Part shown: positions 63,999-64,000 of the stretch, in pieces
How the letters are laid out: every line of letters starts with the position of its first letter
How positions within the stretch are numbered: the stretch's first letter is position 1
NCBI GenBank assembly: GCA_021108215.1
Contig: JAIORK010000018.1
Location: 78,463-142,462, forward strand
DNA from: a bacterium
Lineage (GTDB): Bacteria; Oederibacteriota; JAAXVQ01; JAUVAV01
Length of the DNA: 64,000 nucleotides
Direction: 5' to 3'
Translations under genes and position numbers: made by a program
Notes under the pieces: generated by a model
Told to the model about the DNA's origin: nothing
The model's database searches: none
Seen by the model: only the letters and a program-made list of their open reading frames with translations

Positions 63999-64000
63999 GT

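Overview
The window is about 64 kb of bacterial chromosome from an anaerobic, fermentative, Gram-negative-type organism. The evidence is a set of anaerobe-type oxygen defence genes (rubrerythrin, superoxide reductase, flavodiiron protein, rubredoxin), a class I hybrid cluster protein, L-lactate dehydrogenase, RND and TolC efflux parts that need an outer membrane, and a GyrB with the long C-terminal Toprim insertion typical of Gram-negatives. Three large secreted proteins with Thr/Pro linkers and a beta-rich C-terminal domain resemble proteins of deep-branching candidate phyla (FCPU426, Goldbacteria, Firestonebacteria and similar). That placement is an inference and is weak.

Layout. 0-13 kb: the 3' part of gyrB, serS, and a translation neighbourhood holding all four serine tRNA isoacceptors (UGA, GCU, GGA, CGA), tRNA-Arg(ACG) directly before tadA, and tRNA-Ala(CGC). 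Embedded here are a phosphoesterase, a histidine kinase/receiver pair, and fixC-fixX with 5-formyl-THF cyclo-ligase. A GIY-YIG nuclease gene sits between a wrecked and an intact copy of tRNA-Ser(GGA). 13-27 kb: a lone RND pump, typA, a nitroreductase, a cold shock gene, a sirtuin, and a glycerol operon glpK / fused oxidoreductase / DUF1667. 26.5-29.4 kb: a c-di-GMP cluster (PilZ, GAF-HD-GYP, GGDEF). 30.4-37.4 kb: a TetR-controlled efflux operon (tetR, tolC-like, hlyD-like, two ABC ATPases, two ABC-2 permeases) comparable to cecR-ybhGFSR. 37.7-42 kb: a second cold shock gene and two tandem DUF2341/LamG secreted proteins. 42-46.4 kb: a PerR-like regulator followed by rubrerythrin, superoxide reductase, flavodiiron protein, ferritin, flavin reductase and rubredoxin. 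46.6-52.6 kb: ldh-ptsI, then Rrf2 regulator, ferredoxin and hcp. 52.7-58 kb: an accessory stretch with a DUF3592 protein, a frameshifted YHS gene, a truncated nucleotidyltransferase, a HigBA-type toxin-antitoxin pair, an AT-rich HEPN-motif protein with an SH3-like tail, a receiver protein carrying an in-frame palindromic insertion, and an ORF6N pseudogene. 58-64 kb: a thiol-redox operon (arsR-trx-DUF6132-tlpA-CoA-binding), hsp20 and a third secreted Thr/Pro protein.

Two themes run through the sequence. Short palindromic repeats of several families fill intergenic spaces, gene ends, a tRNA gene and even coding sequence; some have broken or fused genes. Second, promoters are unusually legible (TTGACA-N17-TATAAT type), with operators visible for tetR, the Fur/PerR-like gene, rrf2 and the toxin-antitoxin pair. 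At least two regulator genes look leaderless. No rRNA, CRISPR array, prophage or complete insertion sequence was seen.
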